DNA from: Eopsaltria australis
Lineage: Eukaryota > Chordata > Aves > Passeriformes > Petroicidae
Assembly: GCA_034509425.1 (NCBI GenBank)
Contig: JAVTVJ010000033.1
Coordinates: 3,038,001-3,102,000 of the forward strand
Reading direction: 5' to 3'
Length of the DNA: 64,000 nucleotides
Shown here: in pieces, positions 38,061 through 50,150 of the stretch
How the letters are laid out: every line of letters begins with the position of its first letter
Numbering within the stretch: position 1 is the stretch's first letter
Made by a program: the position numbers and the translations under genes
The notes under the pieces: model-generated
The model's input: only the letters and a program-made list of their open reading frames with translations
Database searches by the model: none
What the model was told of the DNA's origin: nothing

Positions 38061-40647
38061 AAAATTATTACTCCTCTGGGACTGCCACCAAATGTCATTA
38101 TTGAATCAAAAAGAGTTCCTGCAGTAGGAAGATTATAGAAAAGAAAGGAAAAAAACCCCACAAATCCTTTCCTTTTTACCCTGACTCATATGCAGAATTA
38201 TCTATTTGACCTTAAGTAGGTAAATACAATACTCCTGAGATGCCACAAATTAAAGACTCCCTTTTAATCACATAAAATAAAAGGATATTACAAAGTCAAA
38301 ACTGTTCCATAAAGCTCTTAAACAGCAATGCTAACTGCTGAATTACCCCAGTAAAAATCTTCAATTGAAAGTTCCTAATTTTACTCAAACTTTCAACTCC
38401 CAAACTGCCATCTTGAAGTTAGAGTTTCCACTTATTTTACAAAATGTGAAACTGCAGCATCCTCTGAAATGTTTGCAAATTTTTGGTTTGATTTAGGTTG
38501 CAATCCAACTCCCACTGATTTCAAGGGCACAGTTTGGAAAAATTAAGGATTATTTAATGAACCCGTCATTATACAGCTGCAAGTCTGTTAAATTGCTTTT
38601 AACTTGTGAAAAAGTAACTGAAACAGAGAAAATGTATGACTCTTGATACCAAAAACTGAAACTGGTTTATTCCAGCTGTTCCGTCTACAAATGAGAGGAA
38701 ATGCTATCACTTGTAACTTGCAAGGAGATAAAAAAGGTCCTCAAACTGAGGTGCTCTCTCAGTTTGATTTATTCTCCTTTTTCCAAATGCAAAAGCTTAG
38801 ATTCTTGATATAGCAGTCCTACTTAAACAATCTATAGGCCTTTAAAAGAAATTCTATGGTCAAGATGACTGGAATACAAAATTTACATTCAGCACTACAG
38901 TGTGAGGTATTAAGATGCTCTTCCATTAAAAACTTGGATAGACAGTTTAAAGTATTTATTTGTTCTTTTTCTGTGAAAGAAATACTCAGTTTATCTTGCT
39001 GGGTGATTTTGTTTGGATTAAACCATAAATTTTTTGTTTGTGTTCATCATTCAATTATACCATATTTAATTCATACTGGAACAATAAAGTTGTAATGAAA
39101 CTTGGATACTATTCTCCTGGAAATTAAAATAAAATGTTACAGCAAAATATTTTAATTTCCTGGGATGGACATTTTCTGACAGAAAACAGGTTAATTGAAC
39201 AGACATGAAAGAATTCTACTTTTTCTTAACTTATCATCCCAAAGATGATTTGCAGTTACTAGGTATATGAAGGAAAATGCACTGTTTATATTTTTTCTTT
39301 ATCTTTCTTTTTTCTCTTGTTTTTGGGGATTTTTTTTTCGCTCACATTTTACCAAATGGAACAGAATGGGGCAGAGGACAACATTGTGGATAGTCTTCTA
39401 GCTTCTAAACACAATATGACAGGTTACTATCAAGGAGACCTGCAGTAAATTTTACCCCTGAGTTTGTGCCTCTTTGGGTTCCATTGCCGAGTTTCTTTTT
39501 ACTCCAAACTTCACTTCTGTTCTACTTCATAGAAAGCTGATACAGAGACCCATAAAACCACAGATGTCTTGCCAAACCTACCAAAACCTAACCATTCTAC
39601 CGACTGGAACCATGTATGCATGTGGAAGAATCCTTGTTCATGGGACCATGGACAGCTCCAGACAAAGCAACAGCAGCAAAGCAACCTCAAAGGAAGACGT
39701 GGAATTCAGCCCATCCAATATTTAGAAATGGTAAAATAATTTGCTGGTTTCTCTTTAGTCTTGATCAGCAAGACAGTTTGTCTTAGTGGTAGAAGGAGAA
39801 CTGGAGGAAATTCAGAACGACATCTAAATTCAGCCTTGAACAAATGAAACCTAGACATAAGAGACTGATTTCTGTATACTTAGATCAGAAATGTCATCAC
39901 TCTGGGTGGTCCAGGAACTCCCTGTTAATATGGGCATGGAAAATGAGTGTGAGACTGAGTTCATGGGCACTGTCACAATATAGCATTTGACTAGTGGCTA
40001 CAAGAGTTCTTCAAGTAAGAATTTTGGACTGGCCTGGAGATTGTCTCAGGTAGTCCCTGCTGCGTCCAGAGCAATTAATAGACGCCATTTGTATTCTTCC
40101 ATGAGTTGGGTGGAGAATCTGCCCATCTCAGAGATATCCAAGATGTTTCTGCTGCACAACAGAGTAAACTTAGACAGAACACTAGTAACAACTCAGTAAA
40201 AGCTTTGCTGGAGATGCAGATATGGTTATGTAGGACAGTGTTTTGTACACAGAAATTTAGAAAGTGTTTTGCATATTGTTTAAGGTGCTCAAGAAGGATG
40301 GATTCATACTTATGTGGGGTACACAGGGCAGATGAGTATCAGTAATAGGCAGGATATTTGTTTTGGTCTGTCACCTATTTGGTCTAATGAAGCCATTGTG
40401 AAGATGTTTGCAAGAGAGAGTCCTGTCATTGTATGGACTAATAAGAAATTTCTTTCCTCACAAAGGTATTACCCTATGCAAAGATTCCTGTGTGTTTTTA
40501 ATGAGCACTTTATTGGTGCTTGTACAACAAAACCACTCCCACATACCATTCTTTTACTTTGTCCATAAGACTCTTTTTCTTGTTTACTATCGCAAGAAAT
40601 TCGTTGTGTGTGAGCCAAATTTGCTCTTTAATATTCAGAGCTAAAAA
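38061..40647. other. Noncoding DNA, no gene recognised
   Basis: The part at 39400-40300 is somewhat less AT-rich and has several overlapping short frames, none resembling a protein. I could not assign it to a repeat family. The rest is plain AT-rich DNA. Confidence 0.5.
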
Positions 40648-40884
40648 TGCAGTAAGTCCCATCTGAATATGAGGAAAAACTTCCTACTTTGAGAGTGTCA
40701 GAGCACTGGAATAAGCTGTTCAGAGAAGTTGCAGAGTTTCCTTTCCTGGAGATATTCAAAACCTGCCTGAATGCAATCCTGTGGAATGTATTCTGGGTGA
40801 ACCTGCTTTAGCAAAGGGGTTGGACTAGATGATCTCCATCTAGCGACTAGAGGTCCCTTCCAACTCTAAACATTCTGTGATTTT
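40648..40884 (+). mobile_element. CR1 LINE 3' end
   Basis: ATGAGGAAAAACTTCCTACTT, TGGAATAAGCTGTTCAGAGA, GGTTGGACTAGATGATCTCC, GAGGTCCCTTCCAACTCTAA and CATTCTGTGATTTTG appear in the order of the CR1 3' UTR and its terminal repeat. The orientation is +. It is strongly 5' truncated, which is normal for CR1, and no flanking duplication is evident. Confidence 0.92.
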
Positions 40885-42040
40885 GAGAATCTTTGATGCA
40901 GTGACTCTGTGATCATGGGGCCTGCTCCGTATACTACCTGTGTGCCATGGAGTCACTTTCTAGTCCAGACACAGACCAGATTAATACATATATGTATGTA
41001 AATGTGAATATCTCCATATGACTGAAATGGGTTTATGAGCATAAAAGGTTTGTCATCTTGAATTAGAACTTCAAAAACCCCTCTTCACTTAGTATCAGCT
41101 TGTAGAAAATATCAGTTCTGATGTTGATGTCTCAGGTTTCTTAAATGTTTGTAATGATATCTTGTAAATTTGCACCTAATTACTTGTTCAAATGGGAAAG
41201 TGCATGTGAAAGTAGGTAAGTAAACTCATTTAAGCAGGCAGTAACACCAATATTATTATACTCCTATTATTAATGTAGATAGTTTTAAATAATTTGTTTG
41301 TGTTTTCTCATGCTGCACAACAACAGGTTTTTTTTTTATTTCAGATAATCAAGATGTTCAGAGTTCTCAGTTTCTCTTTAATAGGTACTTCATGCAGTTA
41401 ATTTGTTTTCTGCATTCCTTTGTAGTGATTTAAGTGTTTTACACCTAGGAATATATATTTGAAGTTCTGTTCTTTAACCAGAACTTTGTGATATTCAGAA
41501 ATTACTTTTATCTGCAGGGAAAAGAGATGGAAGTGAGAGAAAAACACATTTCATGACAAGCTGGGAACTCTAGACTGAAATTCTCTGCTGCATAAGGCAA
41601 AGATGATAAGATCAGCTAGAGAATTTTCATGATCCTAATGAAGAGCCAAAAAACCAGTTTGCCAACCTGTACACCGACTTTAGCAGAATATCAAAGGCTT
41701 GAAAATCAGTTTAGCATCTGGACTTTTAAAATTTAATCAGGGAATTACAAGTGTTGGTAAATTAGGACCTGATCTTTCAGACCTTTAAGTCAGTGAGAGT
41801 TTTGCTATTGAGTTAATTGGAAGCAGAACTGAGTCCTTTATGCTTCAAGGTGTCATAGAAAACCACATGTTGCAAACAAAGTCACAACTACTCTTCATCT
41901 GTTTTAAAAGACTGATCAATCACCAGTCAATGCATTGTTTTGGAGTGGCAACCTTTTCTGAGTGCAAACAGCAATATGGCCAAAACCTTCGGCATCCATT
42001 TGTCTCCATAAAAGACCAACGAAATGAAGAGGAACATGCC
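40885..42040. other. AT-rich noncoding DNA
   Basis: Nothing recognised. Confidence 0.55.
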
Positions 42041-42580
42041 TGTGCTAGTATAGGGCTGGTTTGGATTTGTGCTTAAAAGAGGGTTGATAATACAGAGATG
42101 TTTCCATATTTGCTGAGCAGGGCTTGCTCAGCTTCAAGGCATCTCACCACACCCCACCAGGGAAGAGACTTGGAGTACACAAGAAGCTGAGGGACAACAC
42201 AGCCAGGACAGCTGACCTTGAATGACCAAAGGGATATTCAAAGCTACGGCATCAGACTGAGCCTATAAAGCTAGAGGAAAAAGGATGAAGATGGAGACAT
42301 GGAGAATGATAGCGTTTGTCTTCCCAAGTCACAGTTACATGTGATGGAACCCTGCATTCCTGGAGATGGCTGAACACCCATCTCCCCATGGGAAGTGGTG
42401 AATGCATTCCTTGTTTTGCTTTTCTATGTGGATGGTTTTTATTTTACCTATTAAGCTGCCTTTATCTCAACCCATCAGTTTTCTCACTTTTACGCTTCCC
42501 ATTCTCTCCCCCACCCCACAAGTGGTGATTGAACATGTTGTTGTGTCATCAGCTTAGTCATCAGCTGAGCTTAAACAACA
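42041..42580 (+). mobile_element. Near-complete avian ERV LTR
   Basis: This is the same family as the copies at 30.4, 31.4 and 52.0 kb. In order it has CTAGTATAGGGCTGGTTTGG, GCTGAGCAGGGCTTGC, CCACACCCCACCAGG, ACAAGAAGCTGAGGGACA, CAGCCAGGACAGCTGACC and ACCAAAGGGATATTC. These are followed by CCTATAAAGC (TATA box), GTTTGTCTTCCCAAGTCAC, GGAGATGGCTGAACACCC, TATCTCAACCCATCAG and a terminus GAGCTTAAACAACA. The first 30 or so bases of the canonical LTR are missing or unrecognisable. It has no attached internal region and is a solo or relic LTR pointing to +. Confidence 0.85.
42263..42268 (+). promoter_or_regulatory. LTR TATA box
   Basis: TATAAA lies at the position expected for the promoter of this LTR family, about 50 bp before the GCGTTTGTCTTCCC block. 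The CRE-like site that usually precedes it is not intact. Confidence 0.55.
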
Positions 42581-43639
42581 AAAATAACTGAAAGAGGTTT
42601 AGAAATTACCACAGGTAGAGACAAGAGAAGAAATAAGTAGAGGGAAATTAAACTATATACCCTATAATTCTGTTTTTAGCATGTTCACATAACTTTCGGC
42701 ATAATATAATATTTATTCTCTGGTGAGCTACACATTATAATAGATTCCAGCAACATTCTTAGCTGTGGCTCCTAGTGAAACATTGATTCTGCTACTATCT
42801 TTATGTGGGTAGGATTATGGGTGGCAAATAATGTAGTCTGTACCACTCTTTACATTCTTACACATCAATGCTGAAAGGAAAGGTGTACGTTGATCCTCAA
42901 GACACAACCCATCCATTAAAAAAGCAGGTGGAGTAGGAGTTTCAGGGAACTTGTTTGCCATGGTGCACAGTTTTGAAACACATACATTTGCCTCTTTCTA
43001 AATGAAAAAAATACCACCAAAAAACCCAAAAAAACCCACAAACCCAAAGTAAAGCTTGAATTTTAGCTGTGTTGAACATCCTCTTCTGAGATGCTCTCTG
43101 TATATGTGACTGGAGATCACTAAGGAGCAGTTGTCTTCACTGTGCTTGAACATAGGTTGGAGACTATGGCTCTTTTCGATCTGAGTTATCTCATATGTTG
43201 TCTGCAATCAGGCTTATCTCAGAAGGTATAGAATATCATTTCTTCACAGTAAAGGGAGCAGTTGCACCCATGTCATTTACAGGGCAGTTTGTGCATTCAG
43301 AAAATACAGTGGCACTTACATTGCAAAGCACCCTTTGACTGCTTCCATTAACTGTGACTACAAGGTAGAAAACAGGGACAATAAGAATTAGGGTTGATCA
43401 GATCTTCACCTTACAATATGCCAAACTCAGGATACAAGCACCTTAGCTCTCAAAATTTTGTTGCAACTTTAAGGAGGGACAGTTTCTCTACTCTCTTGCA
43501 AGACAAATGTTGTTTTTCTGTAATCTAAAGTAAAAGTCCTGGTTGCGGACAGAAGCTGAGATACTGCTGACAGTCCCTTCAAATGGAGGATTTTTATAGA
43601 AGCCAAATCAATTGAAGCCCAAGTGACTCAGCTGTAAAA
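42581..43639. other. AT-rich noncoding DNA
   Basis: Nothing recognised. An A/C-rich run is present at 43007-43047. Confidence 0.55.
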
Positions 43640-44830
43640 ATTGCTTCATATTTTGTAATCTTTCAAATGAATGCACTGACAAATATCTGGGTTTACAAGA
43701 AAGGAGTCAGAAATGATCTTGCATTTGTTTAGAATTGTACACAATGCGTTAGCAAAAGCAATCAATACCTAATTACGAGCCTATCTCTGAGACCACAGCC
43801 CTCTCTATTCTAATGTTTTCCACAGAGATAAACCACTTGCTGCATGACCTGACACATTTGTTTTGACAGCTCTGCTTCAAACATGACAGTGAATGTCATG
43901 GTCTAAGAATAGCCTCCATCCTCAAAAAGCCCCCACAATTCTATAGGTTCTTTTATGTCACCTGCAAAAGTTTTCCCAGTCAACTCTGGTTTGTTTGCTT
44001 CTTCTCTTATCCTTGAACAGTGATGCCAAAGACACCTTTACACTAAAAGGTTTTTAATACTACTGTCAAGTTGTTCATAGGCAGTCAAGGGTTTCCAAGG
44101 CCTTTGCAGAATTCAATTCTACCTGAGAAAAGCTAGTTGAGGGATGCAGATTAATTCCATCTAGCTTTTGTAAATAAATTTAACTCACAAGACAACAGTT
44201 TTTTTGAATTTTCTGTCCCAAATGCATCCAGAGCCAGCCATCTCTAAAGTCAGGACTGGATTTTAATTTCCATTTCAGGAGCCAAATCTCAGTAATAGGA
44301 CCTGCAAGTGGCTTAACTGTAATTAGCTGAAGCAAGTCAGCAAAATGCAGTCAGAGGTTAATCTGTGACACAGAATCAAGGCATAAGCATAAATTAACCT
44401 TTGCATACACAGTTGTCATATAGGTGAATAAAGGGCAGTCAGGTTTCAGTCCAGCTCACGTGTCTATTTTCCAAGAAGCAACCTGAACACAAGAAATAAT
44501 TGTAATAAAACACCTAGGCTAATAGTGAAGTCCTCCCAAAGTTCATGCATGCTTTACTGTTTTTTTCTCTTTCCACATAAAAACAAAGTAAAATGAAGTA
44601 TCAGTGCTGGATTTCCCAAGGTCAATAATTTTTATCATATTCAGAAGATTGAACATGAAAGGCTGCATGTAACAGAACCCATGCAGCGTAATAACTCTTC
44701 CACATTTTCTAGTCACCAGAGGGAACTAAAAATTATCCTTAGCTGAATCCATGAATAGCAGTGTTTCACCTGTGCAAACTAAGCATGTAATTATCTGATA
44801 AATTGCACAGGCAAATAGCTAATTTGCAAC
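43640..44830. promoter_or_regulatory. Candidate block of conserved noncoding elements
   Basis: This block of about 1.2 kb is free of recognised repeats and rich in motif-like words: ACCTAATTACGAG, GATAAACCACTTGC (RUNX-like ACCAC), TTTTGACAGCTCTG (MEIS-like TGACAG), CTGTAATTAGCTG, GGTTAATCTGTGAC, GCATGTAATTATC and others. It also carries a CTCF-like word near 44713. Base composition is balanced compared with the flanks. No coding frame runs through it. The call is a compositional inference; conservation cannot be measured here. Confidence 0.3.
44713..44728 (+). promoter_or_regulatory. CTCF-like motif
   Basis: TCACCAGAGGGAACTA matches the well-known CTCF core pattern CCACCAGGGGGCGCTA at most positions, including the central ACCAG and GGG. 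Single motif matches are weak evidence. Confidence 0.3.
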
Positions 44831-45729
44831 CCACTAGTTATCATTAATATTAAAATATGGATCTTTCAACTCTTCTACTTTCCTGAAGTATATTCCTTAA
44901 ATCATGGTCTGCTAACTCTCTACCTTGAAGACAAAAATTGGATTAAGATTTTGGAGTCACAGTACTTATAAAAGAAGGATACTGGTATCTAAATGTGCAA
45001 GCAACTAAATTCACATCCAGTTTTAAACACTATCAGTATTTTATATAGAAAAAAAACCAAACTTATTAAGTAAGTGAATAACTGCAATTAGCTCTGTGTT
45101 CTATGCCTGTAGCTGAATGACTGAATTGCTAAACATGCAGTTCTAAAGCCCCGAATGACTAGATGTCAAGTGAGAAACTAAAAATATATGCTTAGTAAAG
45201 AACTTGATGATACCTAGAAAACACGGAGATAAGTGTTGCCAGTATATTACAAAAACAAGAGAGGAAAATAGCTAAGCATCCAGATACATGAAGCAAGTAA
45301 TAAAATAATATCATGGACCAGAAGACCCTGAATTAATAAAAAATAATTATAATAATAATAGAGAATAATAGGAGATGAGAGGGTGTTGACATGGATCTTG
45401 GGTGTAGTTAGGATCTGATCTAGAGTTCAAGAGACCTGAAGATATGAATGTGACTGTGGATCAATACAGGTAGTATGTGTGTTTGCCAGCTAGTGAACTT
45501 CAGCTTGTATCAGCTGGAGATGACAAATGTGTTTGTGCTGTGCTGCTCAAGTTTTTGTGACTGCTTTTAGTGTTTATGTGAATACCAGTAAGGATAATGT
45601 TCACTACTTGTCTTGATTTTTTCTGCGTACCGGTTGTGTGTGTGTGCCTGCTTGTGTGCTTGTGCCTACTGCTGTAGAATGTGTGCTCAACCTTGCTACT
45701 GCCTGGACCTACAAAATGGAACATCAGCA
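44831..45729. other. AT-rich noncoding DNA
   Basis: No gene was recognised. A short (TAA)n-like run is present near 45343-45373 and a (TG)n-like run at 45629-45642. AGCA at 45726-45729 is the left target-site copy of the next element. Confidence 0.6.
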
Positions 45730-46186
45730 TGATGCCTTTTTCTGGTCTTAGGAAATAAAGGCTCAGACACGGTTAGAGGGTTGGGGGTCGTTTACCTCGG
45801 TATTTTAATAGGATCCCGTTCGATGGCTTCTGCCGTCCAGGTAGAACACGCCGCAAAAGCCCCGTCTCCCCAGTCGAGTATACAATTAAAGACTCTACAC
45901 ATTAGCATATCTACCAGGAGGGCCCAATAAGGGGCCTGGGTGGGTTAACTTCTAGTTTACAAAATCTGTCCTGCTAGGAGACCTTGAGGGCTCACGAAAA
46001 CAGGGTGTTTGGTCTTCTAACTCTGCGTGGTTTCAGGGGTGTTTAGTCTATCGGCCTCCTAAACACCATGAAACCGGGCTAAACTATCACCTAAAGCATC
46101 ACAAGTATGCATGCTAATACTTGTGAATGTAGGGAACAGTGTAAGAAATATTCAGAGAAAAAGCAGAAAAAATCCTTCAGGCATCA
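45730..46186. mobile_element. 457-bp solo LTR, copy 2
   Basis: This is the second copy of the element at 32029-32482, with the same TGATGCC and GGCATCA ends. It is flanked by its own 4-bp duplication AGCA (45726-45729 and 46187-46190). By eye about 20 differences, many of them C/T or G/A at CpG-like positions, separate the two copies. The internal 9-bp inverted repeat CACAAGTAT/ATACTTGTG is conserved. Different target duplications prove two independent insertions rather than a segmental duplication. Confidence 0.85.
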
Positions 46187-46190
46187 AGCA

Positions 46191-47667
46191 AACACTGGAG
46201 AGAGGAAACCTTCTGGGATTCAGGTTCCCTTAACAGATACATATAAAAAGTATATGATGACAGTAAGAAGGTGATCTTATCCATAATAAGCTTATTGTTC
46301 CCCAAATATTGAATATGAAATGAATGCTGGTTCTTGCTGATTTGCTGTCCTTCAACAGCCTTCTGCAAGAGTCTCTGGACAAGGAGGAAGTTTCTATTGT
46401 CCTTGAAGCCACTATTTTCTCAGGGCAATGATTTTTTTTCAATTTTTACAAGTTTTCCCTATGTGTATTTACTAAAAGAAACAACATAAGGCATGTTATT
46501 CTGAGTGTTTTTACTGAAAAGTCTGAATTCAACTATTCAGCCATTAATATATGCATTCAGTGTTCTTGCTTTCCTCTCTTGCACACATTCCCACCAAATA
46601 AAGACAAAACACTTGAACTGGACATGTTTTAGTAAAAGACAGACAGTTCTTGAAGTAACTTTTCTCCTTTATAGAGAAACTGGAAAGATTGTAAACATGC
46701 GATTTGTTTCATCAATAACTACAGCTCATGTTTGCATGAATCATAGGAGAGATCCAATTGCTAAAGCCCTTCAGCATCACTCCAGACTTTGTTCTTTTCT
46801 CCCTTATTTGCATGCACTCATTAGCAATTATTGTGAAATTTGCTATATACAAAAACCACCCTCTGTCTTGTGGGCTGCTTTATTTTATCTAGCCCTCCTG
46901 AAAGGCTGTACCATTCAAAGTGAAGCTCCCTGACACTTCATTTAGAATGTCTTAGAGACAGTAAGTATCTTGCAAGATACATTTATAAATGAGCAATACA
47001 CAGAAGAAAAAATGAGATTTAAGTGTTCTGTTTTTCATGTCTAATATACTATTTTTTTCAACTGCACTTTACCCTGGTACACAATTTATTTGGTACTATA
47101 TTTACTTCATTTAATCATTTCTAACAGCAATTATGAAAATTCTCTCCTCCTTGCATCTTATCATCTGATCTTTCACTAGTGTATTTTCTTTCAGTGTTGG
47201 CAGATTAAATGAGAGGTTTTTCCTCTTACAGATACCCCAAGTATTTATCGTTTCATTTTAACAAAATATTCTATCAACACTCTTATGAAATCTTTTTATC
47301 TTTTGTTTTCTGGTAACAAAATACTTCAGAATAGCTTGCTATGTACTTGAATAGAAATCTCCTGTCAGACGCCTCTTAAATGTAAAGTTTCTGCTATTGT
47401 TAATTTTCCACTGAATCTCTTTTATTTGTCACCAAGCCTTTACATTCTCAGTGTTAGAATTTTCCAGCAAAAGTCAGATGAGCAAAACATGCCAATTTGT
47501 TTATGCTTGAATTAATTTTAACTCTAACTTTTAAGACTGAGTTGCATGTAATTCTACATGATTAGTGATGATTTTTAACAGGCAAAGCTATTGCTCTGCA
47601 TTCTCGCACTAGTTATGAGTTGATCCTGGCCAAAAGCCAGTGTGGAATATTCCTTTAACCAATTTAG
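46191..47667. other. Noncoding DNA, possible conserved element inside
   Basis: The window's longest non-repetitive open frame (142 codons, 46505-46933 +) lies here, but its translation shows no domain or resemblance. The core at 46690-46850 includes TTATTTGCATGCACTCATT (octamer) and AGCAATTATTG (homeodomain-like). I therefore read it as possible regulatory DNA, not a gene. Confidence 0.4.
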
Positions 47668-47892
47668 GTCAAATGTCCAAGTAGTCTCCCTCCCAACTTC
47701 TCCACCCCAAGCCTACTCACTGTGGGGGCAAGAGCAGAAAAAAAGAGAAAGCCTTGACGGTGTGCAAGCGTTGCTGAACCAGATTCAAAACACTGATGTG
47801 TTACCAACACCGTTAAGGCAACAAATCTAAAACATAGGACCATACAGGCTGCAATGAAGAACGTTAACCCCACATCAGCCAGACCCAGCTCA
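47668..47892 (-). mobile_element. ERV LTR 5' fragment (minus)
   Basis: CCTCCCAACTTCTCCACCCC, AAGCCTACTCACTG, AGAAAGCCTTGACGGTGTGC, TCTAAAACATAGGACCATAC and GAAGAACGTTAACCCC match the reverse complement of the first 220 or so bases of the common bird LTR seen elsewhere in the window. The promoter and 3' half are absent. Confidence 0.7.
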
Positions 47893-48904
47893 GTGATCTG
47901 CACACGACTACACAGTGGTATGACTCTAAGAATCTGAATGAGCTGTGTGGCAAATAATTATGCTTGTGAGCTGAAAACTGGTAGACACCCAATGTCTTCT
48001 GCTCTTCAGGAGACCTCTGAATAACCTCTGTAGTACATGAGAAGGAAATGTACTTGAAGAACATTTTAACTGCTAAAGGAACTCATGCTTTCAAAAAGGT
48101 TCCCAATAGTAGCCCTCAGTAATTCTTTTCTGTTTATGTTCTACCCTTGCAGCTGAGGGAGGGAATGAGAAATCTTTGTTATTTTCCATCATTGGGAAAT
48201 ACTACAAACTCTGAAAAACATCAGCAGGCGCTGCTAAACTCTCCTGTAGCCACTTCTCAAAGGTATAGGAGATGGAAATGCCAAATCCCCCACCTTTGGT
48301 GGACTGCATGAGTGCACTATGCCCCTTAGGTGTGCAACCAAGATTATATTCTTAATTTTAATCTAGAAATTAAGTTTACATTTGACTGAACAAAGCAAAA
48401 AAAATTAAAAGGAACAGTTAAGTCCTTTCTATTATCCCCTTGCCTCTCATGTAGAGTAAAAAGACAAGCTATTACCTGCAGGATTAACAATGCTGAAACT
48501 ACTATAAATTAAACACAAGTTGCTGTAACTTGTTTGACAAAAGCAGTATGGTTTTTCCTTTAGACAGTATTACTTGGATACTTCAAAACACTTGTACTTT
48601 GGGTAACTTACCCTGAGAAGTAGGATCAGCTGTGGTAGAAGCATGGATTACCAGTCTCACTTGCAGTATCTTGCTGGTATAATGCTGTCCGTGGCCCAAA
48701 ATTTGCAATGAACATGTGAAAGGCCCCACACAGGTCAGCAATTTAAAATGGATTTACTGTGTCTTTTAAACAAGCAACCATAAAAAAAAAAGGTAATTTG
48801 ATAACTGTTGGGTTTTAAGAGAAGTTTGGAATCAAGAGATAAAAAGGGTGACCACCCTGTTCTGGCATATAGGTTTTGTACTCAAATTAGCTTTCAGACT
48901 GATA
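47893..48904. other. AT-rich noncoding DNA
   Basis: Nothing recognised. Confidence 0.5.
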
Positions 48905-50150
48905 TTATTTCAAGGACTTTTTGGTGCATCGGTCTCTATAGAAAAGTCCTTCAGTGACTAGAGGAAAGGTAATGCCTTTAATGATTCTGTCTGTGATGTG
49001 TAGCTCTGTGTTTCTGTGCCATGATGGTCTTAATAGCCTTCTGTTGTCTACTACACCATGTTGCTTGTAGACCTCTCACTCCTTGGAACGTTTTTCCTTC
49101 TCATCCTGAATTATGCCACTTGATCACTTCCGTACAATTGAAGCTGCTCCCTGAGCAGGAGTAATCTCCCTCTCTTAGAAAAGGTTTCATACTTTGCTTT
49201 GATAAATATGGTGCAGTATAAATTGTAGGCACGAGTCTGAGTAAATCAGTACTAGCCCCTTATTGAACCTTCATAATCCTGCATCACAGCCAGAAGAACA
49301 TGTATTACTGCTGCTCCTAGTCAAGTTCATATTGAAGCACGCAATGTGTGCTCACTTAAATTGATCTCATGTGAGGGCTATAATGTCCAGTAGAGAGGTG
49401 GCAGTGAGTATCTGAAGAAGGTAATTTCTTTAAACTCATCAGTTAGATTCAGAAGAGTGAGACTAAGCTGTCTTGGGTAATGATAGTGTTTAGCATCTTG
49501 CACAAAAGAGCCAGAGAATTTTCAGCATCTTTGAAATAAACTTTGACTCCATGAATAAACTGCTTTAAGCAGGGAATGAAGTGTTAAGCCCTCATGTCCC
49601 CTGATATTTTCAGTATGGTCTTGAATGCATCCTTTCACCCTCTTTTTCTTCAGCTGCTGTGGTAGAAACTCTGTTATAGCAAGGTCAGTGAACAGTTGCA
49701 TTAATATCTGTGAGTGGAGTGCAGGTCTAGAGATGAGCTCAGGAGGGCATTGCAGGAGCAGTAGCACCTCTGTTCTAAGATGAAGCCTGCCATTGCTGTA
49801 ACTTTGTGCTAGCTGATTCATGGAGCAGTAATAAAGGTTATGGCAGTCAGTAAATAACCTGTCAAATTCCTACTGCTTCCCTTACCCAATTCAAAGGATT
49901 CATCAATCTCTGTACACACTTGTGCTGCACATCTGGGCTGCTTATTGATGATCTGGATCATGTTCATCAGTTCCTTGCTCATTTAATGCTTCTATAATCA
50001 CCTCAAGCCTGTGTAAACCCTTTCAGAACCACTGAGGTGTGAAATATCTTCCCTTTTGGTGTTCAAGGTGCCACTCTCTGCATTTAACAGCACTACAGAC
50101 TGATGTAAACCCACCTTCCTTTCCCCCTGGAAGCATCTTTATTAAAGAGC
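48905..50150 (-). pseudogene. Possible decayed retrocopy of an unidentified protein
   Basis: Read on the minus strand, segments that look like ordinary protein follow one another in order, but in changing frames. They include IIEALNEQGTDEHDP (about 49995), NKQPRCAAQVCTEIDESFEL (about 49935-49880), a 117-codon open stretch at about 49874-49522 containing QCPPELISRPALHSQILMQL and HEGLTLHSLLKAVYSWSQ, then LLNLTDEFKEITFFRYSLP (about 49440-49390). The last is an open stretch of about 50 codons ending at a stop at 48905-48907. Composition is balanced, unlike random AT-rich translations. There are no splice-like breaks, which fits an intronless retrocopy with several frameshifts and stops. I cannot name the parent gene and see no poly(A) tail. 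Chance is a real alternative, since open frames of this length occur elsewhere in the window. Confidence 0.35.

Noticed and set aside
32029..46186. Solo LTR pair as the two ends of one 14-kb provirus or as a segmental duplication
   Set aside because: Each copy has its own different 4-bp target duplication, unrelated flanks, and unrelated unique DNA and other repeats between them.
48778..48791. A-rich run as poly(A) tail of the candidate retrocopy at 48905-50150
   Set aside because: On the minus strand the run reads as T, so it is on the wrong strand for a tail of that copy.
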